Source of the DNA: Cyclospora cayetanensis
Taxonomy: Eukaryota; Apicomplexa; Conoidasida; Eucoccidiorida; Eimeriidae
Length of the DNA: 64,000 bases
Reading direction: 5' to 3'
Assembly (NCBI RefSeq): GCF_002999335.1
Contig: NW_020312469.1
Span: 124,001 to 188,000 of the forward strand
Both the position numbers and the translations under genes were made by a program. This document shows positions 34,801 to 46,075 of the stretch, in pieces; within the stretch, counting starts at the first letter, position 1, and each line of letters begins with the position of its first letter. The notes under the pieces are model-generated. The model ran no database searches. It was not told the DNA's origin and saw nothing but the letters and a program-made list of their open reading frames with translations.

Positions 34801-37800
34801 ATCTATACACATGAATAGATGTATGTATATCTATACACATAAATATATGTATATCTATATATAAACACATTAACATGTGTATATATATCTATATAAATAT
34901 ACCCGAATAGCGTCCTTGGGGTAGCGCTCAGGAACAAAAGGAGACGTTCCCAAGGCTACTCCTGCCTCACAGCCATCTGCAGAAAAACCATCAAGCAGCA
35001 CGCAGCAGCACAGCGAAAAGTCTATAGCGATGAAATAATGCGTCATATTCCCCCGCTGCAGAAAAAATGTGGCCTTGCCGTTAACCCCTATTAAGGTCGA
35101 TATAGACTTCACATGTCTGTACATGCACTCCTAATAAGCACTCCACACACTTCACGCTTGTCTCTTCTCGGTGTGTTTTTCTGTTTGGCCTTCTCTTTCT
35201 ACAACCTCCATATTCGCATGCCCCCCTCTCTGCATTTCTCGTTGGTTAGTTGTGAGCCATTGCCTTTTTGCTTGCTTCCCCAACCCTCCCTCTGCCGTTG
35301 CGTCTCTGACTGCCCTTCTCTGTCTGTCTTTCTTTGCGTGTCATCTCGAATGCAGTTTCAGTGCAGCAGACCTCCTCGTCTCTGCTGTGAACTTTCGCAG
35401 GATGCAGTCTTTCTTTTGTCTTTCGGAAGCTTCTGCGTCTCTGCTGGCGTTGCTGTTGCTGCTGCTGCTCTAGTCGCCCCCTAATCTCCCCAATGCCGCC
35501 CCCCGCTTTCTCTCGCTTTCTGCATCGTTAAGGGGAGAGCGAGAGAAGAAACAAAACATTATCCTCAATGCATACCTGCTTGGAGAGACGCAGCAGTTCC
35601 CCCTAGAGGCCGACAACTCGTTGGAGCAGCAGACGCTGCACCGGAGTGTCTGCTGCTGCTGCTGTAGAGGGCATTTCCGCTATGACTGCCTGCTGCTAGG
35701 GCGTCTGTGCGAGCCTCTGCAGTAATATCCGAGACGCGCTTGCTGTCACCACTTGCTGCAAGGGGTAACGCTGAAGCAGCAGCAGCTGAAACTGCAGTTG
35801 CTGCAGCAGTGCAAGACGCGGCGAAGCGTCTAGCAAACTCAGCTTCGTAAGACGGATTTGTGAAGAGAAGCTCTAAGATCTGCAGTGCCATGCGCAGCTC
35901 ACAGCAGCAGGCAGAAGCAAGCAGAGGCTTGGAAAAAACGCTCAAACTACGTCTCATACATCAGCGCAAAAACGGTAAGGGCCACACAGAGAGAAATGAA
36001 GTCTCTCATAAAAAGAGGGAGAAAGAGGGTGGTGTCTGTGCTTGAACGAACAGCAGCAGAGCAGACCAGAGTGGCATTTCTTCTCTGCATGCACACGCAC
36101 TTGCATTATGCGAATTAGATGCATGTGCATCGAATTCAGCTGCTTTTGATGATGCAAATGCCGCAAAAGTCTCCGCCTCACTGGCGTCCTCGTTGTCAGC
36201 AAGGCAGCACGAAGACAAAATCCGGGAACATCTGCCTGCAAAAAATGCAGCATCACACGCACCAAGAAGAGCTTTTAGCGCAGTCAATGTCGCCTCTCCA
36301 AGCCATTGCATTAGGAGATCCACACACTCTTGCCCGAAGCCACCCCTCCCGCCGCAGTACAAGGTTTGCACAACATCTGGAAAGCAGGATTAGCAGCATT
36401 AGTATGAGCAGTATTAGCATGAGCAGTATTAGCAACATGAGCAGTATTAGCAACATGAGCAACATTAGCAGTATTAGCAACATGAGCAGTATTAGCAACA
36501 TGAGCAACATGAGCAGTATTAGCAACATGAGCAGTATTAGCAACATGAGCAACATTAGCAGTATTAGCAACATGAGCAGTATTAGCAACATGAGCAACAT
36601 TAGCAGTATTAGCAACATGAGCAACATTAGCAGTATTAGCAACATGAGCAGCATTAGCAGTATTAGCAACATGAGCAGTATTAGCAACATGAGCAACATT
36701 AGCAGTATTAGCAACATGAGCAGTATTAGCAACATTAGCAGTATTAGCAACATTAGCAGTATTAGCAACATGAGCAGTATTAGCAACATGAGCAACATTA
36801 GCAGTATTAGCAACATGAGCAGCATTAGCAACATGAGCAGTATTAGCAACATGAGCAATATTAGCAACATGAGCAACAGTAGCAGTATTAGCAACATGAG
36901 CAACATTAGCAGTATTAGCAACATTAGCAGTATTAGCAACATGAGCAACATTAGCAACATGAGCAACATTAGCAGTATTAGCAATATTAGCAGCATTAGC
37001 AGTATTAGCAATATGAGCAGTATTAGCAACATTAGCAGTATTAGCAACATGAGCAACATTAGCAGTATTAGCAACATTAGCAGTATTAGCAACATGAGCA
37101 ACATTCGCAGTATTAGCAACATAAGCAGTATTAGCAACATGAGCAACATTAGCAGTATTAGCAACATGAGCAACATGAGCAGTATTAGCAACATGAGCAG
37201 TATTAGCAATATTAGCAACGTGAGCAGTACTAGCAACATTAGCAGTATTAGCAACATGAGCAACATGAGCAGTATTAGCAACATGAGCAACATGGCAACA
37301 TTAGCAACATGAGCAACATTAGCAGTATTAGCAACATGAGCAACATTAGCAGTATTAGCAACATGAGCAATATTAGCAGTATTAGCAACATGAGCAACAT
37401 TAGCAGTATTAGCAACATGAGCAATATTAGCAGTATTAGCAACATGAGCAACATTAGCTGTATTAGCAACATGAGCAACATTAGCAGTATTAGCAACATG
37501 AGCAACATTAGCAGTATTAGCAATATGAGCAACATGAGCAGTATTAGCAACATGAGCAACATTAGCAGTATTAGCAACATTAGCAGTATTAGCAACATTA
37601 GTATTACCAGCATAAGCAACATGAGCAGTAGCAGTAGCAATAGCAGTATTAGCAACATTAGCAGCATAAGTATTGACAGTATTAGCAGCATTAGCATTAT
37701 TAGCATTAGCAGATTTGGCTCCCCCCCCCCAGTTTGATGCGTACATGTATCACCTACCCCAATCTGTCGCAGCATCTGCAGACCCACGAAAAACAGTTCT

Positions 37801-40800
37801 GCCTGCTGACAGCAGAATAGCCTATATGCCATTCTATCGGCTGTCTGCTGCAGCAAATTCATGGATGACATCTTTTGCTCCCAGAGCAGAGGGGCAGCTT
37901 GCTGCTGTAGCCACATAAGCCCCCTACTGATATTTCCACTGAGAAGTGTTTCACGAACAACCGTCTCTATGGAGGCTTCAGACCCCCACGGCAACACAGT
38001 ATCGCCTTCAGTCACTGCAAAGGCTTGCTGCACTCGATGCTGCTGCTGCTGCTGATGATGAACGGGATTGGTTTGATTCCAAAGCAGCTTCTGCTGCTGC
38101 TGCTGCTCATGCTGATGCTGCTGCAGCGAATATCCTCGCAAAGAATCCTGCTGTGCATCTGCAGGAGCTGTCACGCGCTGCTGCAGACATCGCAGGAGCT
38201 GCATGTACAGTGCAAGCTCTGACAACTCATCTGTCAGCTTCTGCTGCTGCTCTTGCTGTGTGCATGCAGTTGCTGCAGCGAGATCGACCTTGACCAGCAC
38301 GCGAATGTCTATGAGCGAAGCAGCGAATCGCAGGAGCCACAGCAGCAGACGCGAAGTAAACCCTATATCCACGCAGGATGCTGCTTCGCGCTGTAGAGAC
38401 ACTGCGCGTCTTGCTTCATCTTCTTCTTCTGCTGCTGCTGCTGCTGCTGGCTGCCAAGGGGCCACCAAAGACACCAAAGAGGGAGGCAGCTGCAGCAAAA
38501 GTTTGCTGCTGCTGCTGCTGCTGCTGCTGCTAGTGCTAGTGCTACTACTGCTGCTAGTGCTAGTGCTACTGCTGCTGCTGCTAGTGCTAGTGCTACTGCT
38601 GCTACTGCTACTGCTGCTGCTGCTGCTGTCTGTCTTGCAGCGGCGTCCATCCCTTCGCGTGAAGACGCTGCTCCTATCCCTCAAAGGGTGCAGCTCGCTT
38701 TCAGCCTGTTGTTGCAGCGTCTGCTGCGGGAAGTTTTGATCCAGCGTCTGCAGCAGCAACGCTGCATGCTGTGCAATTGCGGGGGAAGCGTAGAGCAAAG
38801 GTGTGTCATCTGCAGCAGCAGCGCGCGAGTGGCTGTGGGAAGAAACCCCTCCTGTTGCAGAAAAGGCTAAGGGCAAAGCGTCTGTGCTGTAGCCGTTGAA
38901 TACATACGCCATCAACAGCCGCATCGCCACCATTTGCTGCTGCTGCTGCAAAAGCTGCAAGGCATGCGCAATACGCCGCAAGTCTCTGCAGCGGAGCGAC
39001 AGCTGCAGCAGCATCAAGCTGACTCTGCTGCTGTCTAGACCATTTTGCATGCAGAATGCAGCAGCTGCACTAGGCCCTTCCATCAGCAGTATGCGAGACA
39101 GCAGTTCCAGCGTGCTGCTTGCATGCACAATGGCGAAAAGGCTTCCGCAAGAACCTCGCAGCAAAGCCTCGCGGCTGCAACACGAGACAGTAGCGAGTTC
39201 TCCAGAGGAAGATATGCACAGCTGTACAGCCAGCTCGCCAGACTGCTGCTGAGACTGCTGCCTCTGCTTCTGCTGCTTCTCCTGCCGCTGTTGCTGCTGC
39301 TGCATCATCACCTGCCGTTGCTGCTGCTGCTGGCTAAATAGCAGTTCGCCGCATGCACCGCGTGTGTTGGTCGAAGGGCGCGGAGAAAAACGCATGTTGC
39401 ACTCAGCAGTAACAGCAGAGGCAGGAAAAACACGCTGAAGCAATCCAAGCTCTTCACGCCCATCGGAAGCCTTCGAAGCACTTTCCAAAGATGAAGAAGG
39501 CCACTTGACAAGCCAACACCTGTACGGCATGCTGTCAGTGCTGTTGCTGTTGTCGCTATTGCTGTTGCTGTTGTCGCTATTGCTCTTGTCGCTATTGCTG
39601 CTTCGGCGATGGCGGGTGTAACAGGGGGTCCCTTCAACAAACAAAAACGAATCGCTCGGAAAGAGTCTCAAGGAAACGTTCTTGTGCAAGCAACAGGGGG
39701 TGTTGCTGCTGCTCTTCTTGCTGCTGCTCTTCTCGCTATTGCTGCTGTTGCTGCTGCTGTTTCCGCTTGAGATGCTTTTGCAAAGTGGAGCGATGCAGTC
39801 CGAGGTGTCGCCAGCCGTCTCCTGTGAGAGTGCCACGTCAAGCACCAGGAGCTTTGGAGAGCTGCAGCTGCAGCAAAGGCAAGGCAGCGCTGCAGTGTAC
39901 AGCCAGGGGGGCCTAGCGTCTTGAATAGCATGCAGCAGCTGCTGCTTCCACAACTCCTTTGCTGCAGCGGAGAGTCTCTGAAGCGGCGTCCGCTGTACGT
40001 GCTGCTGTAGCTGTTGTTCTTGCTGCTGCTGCTGCGCTTGCTGCTGTTGCTGCTGCTGTTGCTGCTGCTGTTGCAGTTGTTGCTGCTGCTGCAGCTGCTC
40101 TTCATCAGCAAAGGAAGACAGCAAGCTCACCAATTCTTCCGCAGTGTTGCATGCAGCGAAGCCAGCGCCACACTGCCCTCGGGTTGCTGCTGCTGCTGCC
40201 GTTCCCTGTGTGCAGAGAACATCACATCTGTACCGTCTGCTGCCAAGGCAGTAAAACAAAAAGTTTTTTATCAAGGGCAGTAGCGACAGCAACAACAGTC
40301 AGCAGTCGGCGCCTTATACCGCTACGTATATAGACGGATGACACACAACACTGACAAAAAACTGCAAAGCCCGCATACATGCATACATACATACATACAT
40401 GCACACATGCATGCATACATACATGCACACATGCATACATACATACATACATGCACACATGCATACATGCATACATACATATATGCATACATACATATAT
40501 GCATGCAACATGCATACATACATACATACATGCATACATACATACATGCATACAGCATACATACATGCATACAGCATGCATACAACATACATACATGCAT
40601 ACATACATACATGCACACATGCATGCATACAACATACATACATGCACACATACATACATGCATACAACATACATGCATGCATACATACATACATACATAC
40701 ATGCATACATACATACATACATGCATGCATGCATGCAACATACATACATGCATGCATGCATACAGCGTAGTAGTAGTCGTACTAAGGCGCAGGCGTCCAT

Positions 40801-41262
40801 GAGGATTTCGAGCTCTGTTAAGACGGAGGAGCAGCCGTGTGCATAATTTTTGGCTGTGTGTGGAGGAGGCACAATTTGCAGCAGCTGCAGCGGCAGATCC
40901 TGCTGGAGAAGCTGCAGTTCCCTCCCTTCCTGCTGCTGTTCAGAGGCGTGTTGGTGCAGCTGCTGCTGCAGCTCGTAAGGAGGCAGCAGCCAGGCAGCCT
41001 GAGGCAGCAGCTGCTGTTGCTGCAGCTGCTGCTGCTGCAGCTGCTGTCGCAACGGACCGCCTTCTCCGCGAGGAGCAGCAATCCAGCTGACAGCTGGATT
41101 GCTGCTCCCCTCTGTTGCCAATCCGCTCCCGCAGAACCTCTCATACTGCCGCAGCAGCTGCTGCCGCTGCAGCAGCAATCTGCTCCAGGTGTCTTGCTGC
41201 AGCACAGCAAGCTGCAGCTCTTCGCACAGACGCAAGGCCGTCTGCTCCCCGGGGTGTGCCTC

Positions 41263-41327
<65 letters not shown>

Positions 41328-44300
41328 TCCGTACGACTGCTTGTTGCAAGAAGCGCAGCACTTCCGGCGATACAAATACAAGAGCATGCTCTTCGCAGCA
41401 GCTGCAGCTGCAGCTGCTGCTGTGTGTGTTTCTTCCACCCCCTTGAAGGCATCCTGCAGGCACGATGGGGGTGTCTTGTCTTTCCCCTGCGGAAACAGAC
41501 GCGCACGCCTCCAGAATCCGGCGATACGCCGCAGCAGACGCAGACGTGCAGATGCGCAAACGCAGCGCACACAGTCCAAAGGCACTCGGGAAAGCGGAGA
41601 AAGCAGCAGCCTCCGACGTCAGCTGTCTCCTCAGCGGTACGCGTTCTGCCTCGCGCTGCCGCTCCTCGTATGGCTGCTGCCTCCCCACATCCGAGCATGC
41701 CGCTGCTGCTGCTGCTCCCCAGTCTGCTGCTGCTGCTCTCGAGGCAGCGGCAAAGTAGCCGTCCAGCTCCACGAGATGCACAGAGCTGCTGCTATCCGAC
41801 AGCACCATGTAGCGAGCGTCTTGGGTTACCTTCAAAGACAGCAGCAACACTGGCACGCCAGCAGACAGGTGGACTGCCTTGCATGCACAGCAGCTGCAAC
41901 TGCTGCTGCTCTTGGTGCCGTCGCTGCAGCTGCCGTTGCTGCACATGCAGCCTTTGTCGCCTCCTTCGCACCGGAGCTGTCTCTGCCGCTGCTGGGGATG
42001 TTGCGCGAACAGAGGCAGCTCCAGTGCATGCAACGCAACGCCTGTCGAAGCATTCCAGATGAGAGCTTGCTGAAGAGGCGGTGCAGTCAGCGCGAAGAGG
42101 TAGTGGGGGCAGCAGCACATATCTACGAAACGCTGCAGTGGCAGCTCCTTTGGTCGAGGATTCAAGCTGGTTGCAGTGGTCGTTGCGGTGGAAGTAGTGG
42201 TGGCGTGGGGAGGAGGCACAGGGGAGCTGCTGCTGCTGCTTTTCCAGAGTTTGTTTTCAGTGGAGACAGGAGGGAGGGGAATGGCAGTCTGCAACACGAA
42301 GCGCCGTACAAGGAAGAGGCCAGCTGCGCAAAGCTGCAGACGCAGACACACTGCGTCGTCGAGGATCACCAGCAAACTGCATCTTTCACTCAAAAGAAGC
42401 CGCCATCGCCGCCTGACTCTTGCGTGGCAGTGAACTCGAGCTGCTGCTGCTGCTGCTGCTGCTGCACTTGCGCCTTCCTCGCGATCCTGCTGCTGGAGAG
42501 GCGCAGCAGCAACATGCGCTAAGGCTTCAAGAAGTCGCAGCGAAAGAGAGTACAAGAGAATACAGTCGGTAGTAAGCCTCCGTTTGCCCTCCCTGCAGCC
42601 ATCTGCCTCCCCTTCCCATTGCAGCAACTGCAAACTCTCCGCTTGCACGTCAGCTGCAGCCACCTGCGTCATGCGTCTCCAATAGGCCCCTCTTCTCTTG
42701 CTGGTATTGTTGTTGTTGCTAGTGCTAGTGGTACTGCTGTTGCTGGTGCTAGTATTGCTGCTGCTGGTATAGTTGTTGTTGCTAGTGCTACTGTTGCTAG
42801 CATTGCTGTTGCTGGTATAGTTGTTGTTGCTAGTGTTACTGTTGCTAGCATTGCTGTTGCTGTTGCTGGTATTGTTGTTGTTGCTAGTGTTACTGTTGCT
42901 AGCATTGCTGTTGCTGTTGCTGGTATTGTTGTTGTTGCTAGTGTTACTGTTGCTAGCATTGCTGTTGCTGTTGCTGGTATTGTTGTTGTTGCTAGCACTG
43001 CTGCTGCTGCTGTTGCTAGCACTGCTGCTGCTGTTGTTGCTAGTATTGCTGCTGCTGTTGCTATCAGTGTGCATCAGCCGAACGGATTGCTCGGGGATGA
43101 GAGGGGCATGCCACGATGTAACATCTCTAAAGACAAACAGCTGCAACGCTGCTGCATTGAGCCCACACAGCACCTGCGCATGTTGCTGCTCTAAGAAAGT
43201 TGAGGAATTTTCTGGCGACAGTGTTGCCCATACAGCAGCGTGGCAGTCTTTCATCAGAACGCCTCTCGAAAACTTTCCTTGTTTGCTTCTGCGGCAGCTC
43301 CTGCTGCTGTTTGCCAAGGAACCTTCCTCTCCATGTGTATATCCACTAGAGAGCTCAGAACCACTCCAAAGAAAGCCTTTGCCACCTCCTTTTCTTACTC
43401 CTCCTCTTCCTTCTCCAGCAGCAGTAGCAGCAGTAGCAGCAGTAGCAGCACAATCTCCCGATGCTGGCGTGCGAGCAGCAGCCACGAAGCATCGGAGATC
43501 CCCTAAGACTCCTTGAGGCTTTCGTCTCTTTTTCGAATCGTCCTTCGGATAAAACTGCCCTTCTGCCGAAACTGCCTCTCTAAAATCGCTGCTCAAGCTG
43601 CTGTCTTTTCTGCTGTCGCTGTCGCTGTCTCTTCTGCTGTCGCTGCTGTCGCTGCTGTTGCTGTCGCTGCTGTCTCTTCTGCTGTCTCTTCTGCTGTCGC
43701 TGTCGCTGCTGTCGCTGCTGTCGCTGCTGTTGCTGTCTTTTCTGCTGTCTCTTCTGCTGTCGCTGCTGTCGCTGCTGCTGCTGTTGCTGCTGTCTCTTCT
43801 GCTGTCGCTGCTGTCGCTGCTGCTGCTGTTGCTGCTGCCAAGGATGGCAATTAGAGTTTGATCCTGCGACATCAAAGTCTCCCTGCCCTTCGGAAGAGCC
43901 TCCGCGAACGTTCGCACTTTGATAAAGCGGAAGAAATCATCGCCATGGGTGGGCTCCTTGCGACTTTCGCTGCTGCTGATGGAGGGGAAAGTGACGGGAG
44001 CAGGAGGAGAAACAGCAGCTCGTGATCCTACCTGAGAGGTAGCTGCTGCTGGAGAAGCAGCTCCGCCTATGGCAAGGGGGGCACACGGAGAAACGCCTTC
44101 TGCTGCTGCTGAAGCAGGAGAAGCGAGAGCAGCCTTCTCTTCTGCTGCTGCTGAAGCGGGAGAAGCGAGAGCAGCCTTCTCTGCTGCTGCTGAAGCGGGA
44201 GAAGCGAGAGCAGCATTTTCTGCTGCTGCTGCTGCGAGAATCGGGCTGTTCCCATCTGAGTTGATCTTGCTACTTGGATGTTGGATGCTGCTGCTGTTTC

Positions 44301-44424
44301 TGCTGCGACTGCTATTGCTATCGCTGCTGCTGCTATCGTTTTTTCCTGAATCGGATGCTACCTCGCTTGAAGTGACCCTTGCTGCAGCAGCAGCAGTATC
44401 ATGAGCCTCAACAGGCAGCTGCAT
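19863..44424 (-). CDS. SPG11: Spatacsin (SPG11) homologue, giant multi-exon gene
   Basis: In animals spatacsin works with spastizin and the AP-5 adaptor at late endosomes/lysosomes. Approximate exons, 5' to 3': 44424-40783, 40240-37754, 36376-36050, 35905-35576, 34431-34091, 33169-32233, 31886-31706, 31480-31150, 30850-29381, 28889-28761, 27898-27327, 26734-26166, 25872-23334, 23018-22722, 22290-22172, 21915-21135, 20715-20019, 19877-19863; one small exon near 35.0 kb is probable. Segments collinear with human spatacsin include LLSRILLMEGPSAAAAFC, MLLQQLARRGLFLEAGELPG, LLFLELCGIDATLLRVDA, LARKGDWLSVLHEAELQRCP, VLRGFALFDPNSPLVDFL, EFLQICETPGFVGEQVL, LLQASGFFLEADC and the Spatacsin_C block WPRAVYRQVVLGGRLSYL. 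The N-terminal part should be a beta-propeller, the rest an alpha-solenoid. The product is near 5,000 residues against 2,443 in human, inflated by Gln, Ala, Ser and Asn runs. The start is uncertain: 44424 is the first ATG in frame, but the frame is open to about 44617 and an upstream exon is possible. The stop is at 19863. Confidence 0.9.
22405..22635. repeat. Minisatellite, about 30-34-base unit, in spatacsin intron
   Basis: Five to six tandem units of the form CTTCCTAAAGCAGCACAAGC followed by AACAACAACAACCC. They lie in the intron between the exons at 23018-22722 and 22290-22172. Confidence 0.85.
23026..23245. repeat. ACACAGACATAC microsatellite in spatacsin intron
   Basis: About 220 bases of alternating ACAC, AGAC and ATAC units fill the 3' side of the intron between the exons ending at 23334 and starting at 23018. 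Confidence 0.9.
23600..23765. repeat. Coding 18-base repeat (Ser-Gln5) in spatacsin exon
   Basis: Units of TGACTGCTGCTGCTGCTG on the plus strand encode, on the minus strand, Gln-rich blocks punctuated by Ser. They are inserted in a solenoid region between the EFLQICETPGF and LLAYYDLERACN segments. Confidence 0.9.
26868..27000. repeat. TA/GA/CA-rich microsatellite in spatacsin intron
   Basis: Consecutive TATATA, GAGAGAAAG, ACATACACAC and AGAGAG tracts lie in the intron between the exons at 27898-27327 and 26734-26166. Confidence 0.8.
28396..28642. repeat. CAACAGCAG/AAAACAACAGCAG array in spatacsin intron
   Basis: A roughly 250-base A/C/G-rich array of 12-15-base units lies in the intron between the exons ending at 28761 and starting at 27898. 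It is open in more than one frame on both strands, but no splice-consistent coding use is evident. Confidence 0.85.
28912..29220. repeat. CATCAC/AGCAGC-based array in spatacsin intron
   Basis: Tandem units such as CACCACCATCATCCATACACGC and AGCATCATCACAAGCAGCAG fill the intron 28890-29380. Both borders are well supported: donor TGCAG|GTGAGC and acceptor TTGCAG|AGCTCA restore the frame through the conserved CR/AHELPHS junction. Confidence 0.85.
30322..30472. repeat. GCAACT hexanucleotide repeat in spatacsin exon
   Basis: TTGCAG, TTGCAT and TTGTAG hexamers on the plus strand encode a Thr/Asn/Ala-rich insert on the minus strand, just after the conserved segment ECFPSLDVQALLLPIECL. Confidence 0.85.
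33300..33765. repeat. Long purine/pyrimidine tract in spatacsin intron
   Basis: About 460 bases are almost purely GA on the plus strand (CT on the sense strand) and sit about 130 bases upstream of the acceptor at 33169/33170. Such mirror-like homopurine tracts can form triplex DNA; here the tract also acts as an exaggerated polypyrimidine region. Confidence 0.85.
34705..34905. repeat. TATATC/ACATAT AT-rich microsatellite in spatacsin intron
   Basis: About 200 bases of ATATATCTACATA-type units lie between the small exons near 35.0 kb and 34.43 kb. Confidence 0.85.
36391..37725. repeat. 1.33 kb 9-base satellite filling one spatacsin intron
   Basis: Nearly 150 tandem 9-mers, variants of AGTATTAGC, AACATGAGC and AACATTAGC, occupy almost all of the intron 36377-37753. 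Because each unit is three codons without a stop in several frames, long artificial reading frames cross it on both strands (Ser-Ile-Ser-Asn-Met on plus; Leu-rich or Ala-Asn-Thr-rich on minus). The flanking donor GTAG|GTGATA and acceptor TTCCAG|ATGTTG join two exons whose products align end to end with spatacsin, so the array is intronic. Confidence 0.9.
38505..38635. repeat. Ser-coding AGC/AGCACTAGC repeat in spatacsin exon
   Basis: CTGCTGCTAGTGCTAGTGCTA units on the plus strand encode a Ser/Thr run in the second exon, before the conserved solenoid segment with TSRLLLWLLRFAASLID. Confidence 0.85.
40370..40768. repeat. ACATACATGC microsatellite in first mapped spatacsin intron
   Basis: About 400 bases of ACAT and GCATGC units lie between the first two mapped coding exons. 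Reading frames through it are Met-His-Thr-Tyr-Ile or Cys-Met-Tyr-Val repeats and carry no conserved sequence. Confidence 0.9.
41264..41322. repeat. (CAG)n, about 19 units, polyglutamine in spatacsin
   Basis: An uninterrupted CTG run on the plus strand encodes about 19 Gln in the first exon, after the segment VSPEVLRFLQQAVVRKH. Confidence 0.95.
42700..43065. repeat. Asn/Ser/Thr-coding repeat in spatacsin first exon
   Basis: GTTGTTGTTGCTAGTGTTACTG-like units of about 60 bases, at least three near-identical, encode Asn/Ser/Thr-rich sequence between two propeller segments. Confidence 0.85.
43575..43848. repeat. Ser/Asp/Arg-coding repeat in spatacsin first exon
   Basis: CTGTCGCTGCTGTCTCTTCTG units encode SSDSSDSRRDS-type repeats on the minus strand. 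The charged SR/DR-like composition differs from the Gln/Ala runs elsewhere in the gene. Confidence 0.85.
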
Positions 44425-44997
44425 GCCCGATCGAGGAGGCCTAGTAGTGCTCCTGCTGCTGCCGTCACGGTGACTGCTGCTTTTCAACCGCTGCTGCTTG
44501 TTTGGCGTTTTTGCCGATTGAAGTTGCTGTCTTCGTCCAGCAGCTTTCCGACCACGCAGCACAGAGGCTGCTGGTATTGCTGGAGGGACTGTTCGAGGCG
44601 CTCTTGCCTGCCGCTAACTGTGCAGAAGCCGCAACAGTCGGCGAGGCAGTCGCTGCTGCGCGAGCTGTTGAGACAGCGGGAGACAGCAGCCAGCCAAAGG
44701 GAACATACGCCTGAAACAGGAGGAATTTACTGGAAAAGAGGCATTGCGAGCTGCAGTTGCTGCTTTCTTGCTGCAGCCGTCCTGCAGTTGCTGCTGCTCA
44801 GTCGGCTGCCACGCCACACACAAGCACTCATGATGCGGAAACACACTGATCCCTACAGCCTCCAGCGTAGACTCTGCACTCTGCCCCTCTTACCCGCAGT
44901 CGTAGAGGCGCTTTAAAGTATAAAACACTGACAGCTTCCAAGTGGCTGCAATAATAACCCAGCCGCTAGTAGAAAGCCGGGGAGGAGGGAGGGAGGC

Positions 44998-45105
44998 GGG
45001 GCCCCTTAGCCGCTGGGGGCCCCTCAGCCGCTGGGGGCCCCTCAGCCGCTGGGGGCCCCTCAGCCGCGGGGGGCCCCTCAGCCGCGGGGGGCCCCCCCCG
45101 AGGGG
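44998..45105. repeat. GC-rich 17-18-base minisatellite
   Basis: Five to six tandem copies of GGGGGCCCCTCAGCCGCT with minor variation. Each unit contains the palindrome GGGGCCCC. Confidence 0.9.
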
Positions 45106-45417
45106 CTTCGTCGCGGGGCTCCACCCAACTGGAGGGCCCCCCCCTTCAAAACGCTCCTCAGGGATGCATGCAGAGGCCAACAATTTACCAAAAATACTCA
45201 CTTTTACGTATTTGTTGCCCCTATTTCAAAGAAGAAGGCTGCGGATGTCAGTTCGTGGGAGGACTGGCAGACTCGCCTCTCCAGCGATAGCCTTGCTCCC
45301 TCTCTCTCTCTTTCTGTGAGCCCTCCCTCTCTGCGCTTCCTGTCTGAAACTGTTGTTTCAGACTCTTACAAGGCCCTTTATCCCACCCATCTTGACGCTC
45401 TGCATCGCTTTCAGGCG

Positions 45418-45600
45418 AACATATACATACATACACACACACAGAGAGAGGGAGGGAGGAGCAGTCTCTGACACAGAGAGAGAGAGACAGAGAGACATAC
45501 ACATACATATTTATATATGTATATGTATACATATATACATACATGCATATGCATTATATGTACATATATATACATCATATATATATACACTACATATACC
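45418..45600. repeat. CA/GA/TA microsatellite
   Basis: ACATACACACACAGAGAGAG followed by ATATATATGTATATG tracts in the intergenic region. Confidence 0.85.
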
Positions 45601-46075
45601 GCGTAAACGCCCCCAACAAGGTGGCGCCTTGTCGTTTTGGGTTTGCTGTTCTCTCTATGGATGATCGATCCTCAGTATCCAATTCCTTGAAGGCGCTCTT
45701 AGAGAGAGGGCTTCATCGTTTCTCTCATTTTCCCTAATAGAGGGCTTCATCGTTTCTCTCATTTTCTTCCACTTTCAGACAGTGCTTCCCCAGGAGAGGC
45801 CTTTTCTTTTTTCCTCTCTGTGTCGACTCTTGAGACGCTGTTTCTCCTGCTCTTTGCTCTCAAGCGCAGTTCAGTCCTCCCCCCTTTCCATGCGGCCGAA
45901 AACACTGCACTGTTTTTCGGCTGGTGCCACACGTTTCTCTCGCCTTCTGAGCGCTTTCCCTTTGAAGTTTTTTGCTGCTCCCAAGCCTCTCTGGACGACT
46001 CTTCTCTGCCTCCTCTGACTCTCCCTCCCTCCCTCCCAAGTGCATCTCCGCAGACATTCGTTCGCACCGCCACTG

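Larger units (their letters stand above)
44425..46075. promoter_or_regulatory. Divergent intergenic region, spatacsin / SRP-M promoters
   Basis: This stretch separates the divergent spatacsin and SRP-M genes. The first about 190 bases continue the spatacsin frame and may be an upstream coding exon. It then holds a GC-rich minisatellite (about 44998-45105), a CA/GA/TA microsatellite (45418-45600) and a direct repeat of AGAGGGCTTCATCGTTTCTC at about 45705 and 45740. No TATA box or initiator can be called with support. Confidence 0.4.

Noticed and set aside
36119..37312. Long plus-strand frame of Ser-Ile-Ser-Asn-Met repeats
   Set aside because: It is a by-product of the stop-free 9-base satellite; the array is intronic to the minus-strand gene and the frame has no unique conserved sequence.
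36253..37746. Long minus-strand Leu-rich/Ala-Asn-rich frame that could pass for a membrane protein
   Set aside because: Same satellite; the flanking exons align end to end with spatacsin when it is spliced out.
40314..40846. Met-His-Thr-Tyr and Cys-Met-Tyr-Val repeat frames
   Set aside because: Translation of the ACATACATGC microsatellite in an intron.
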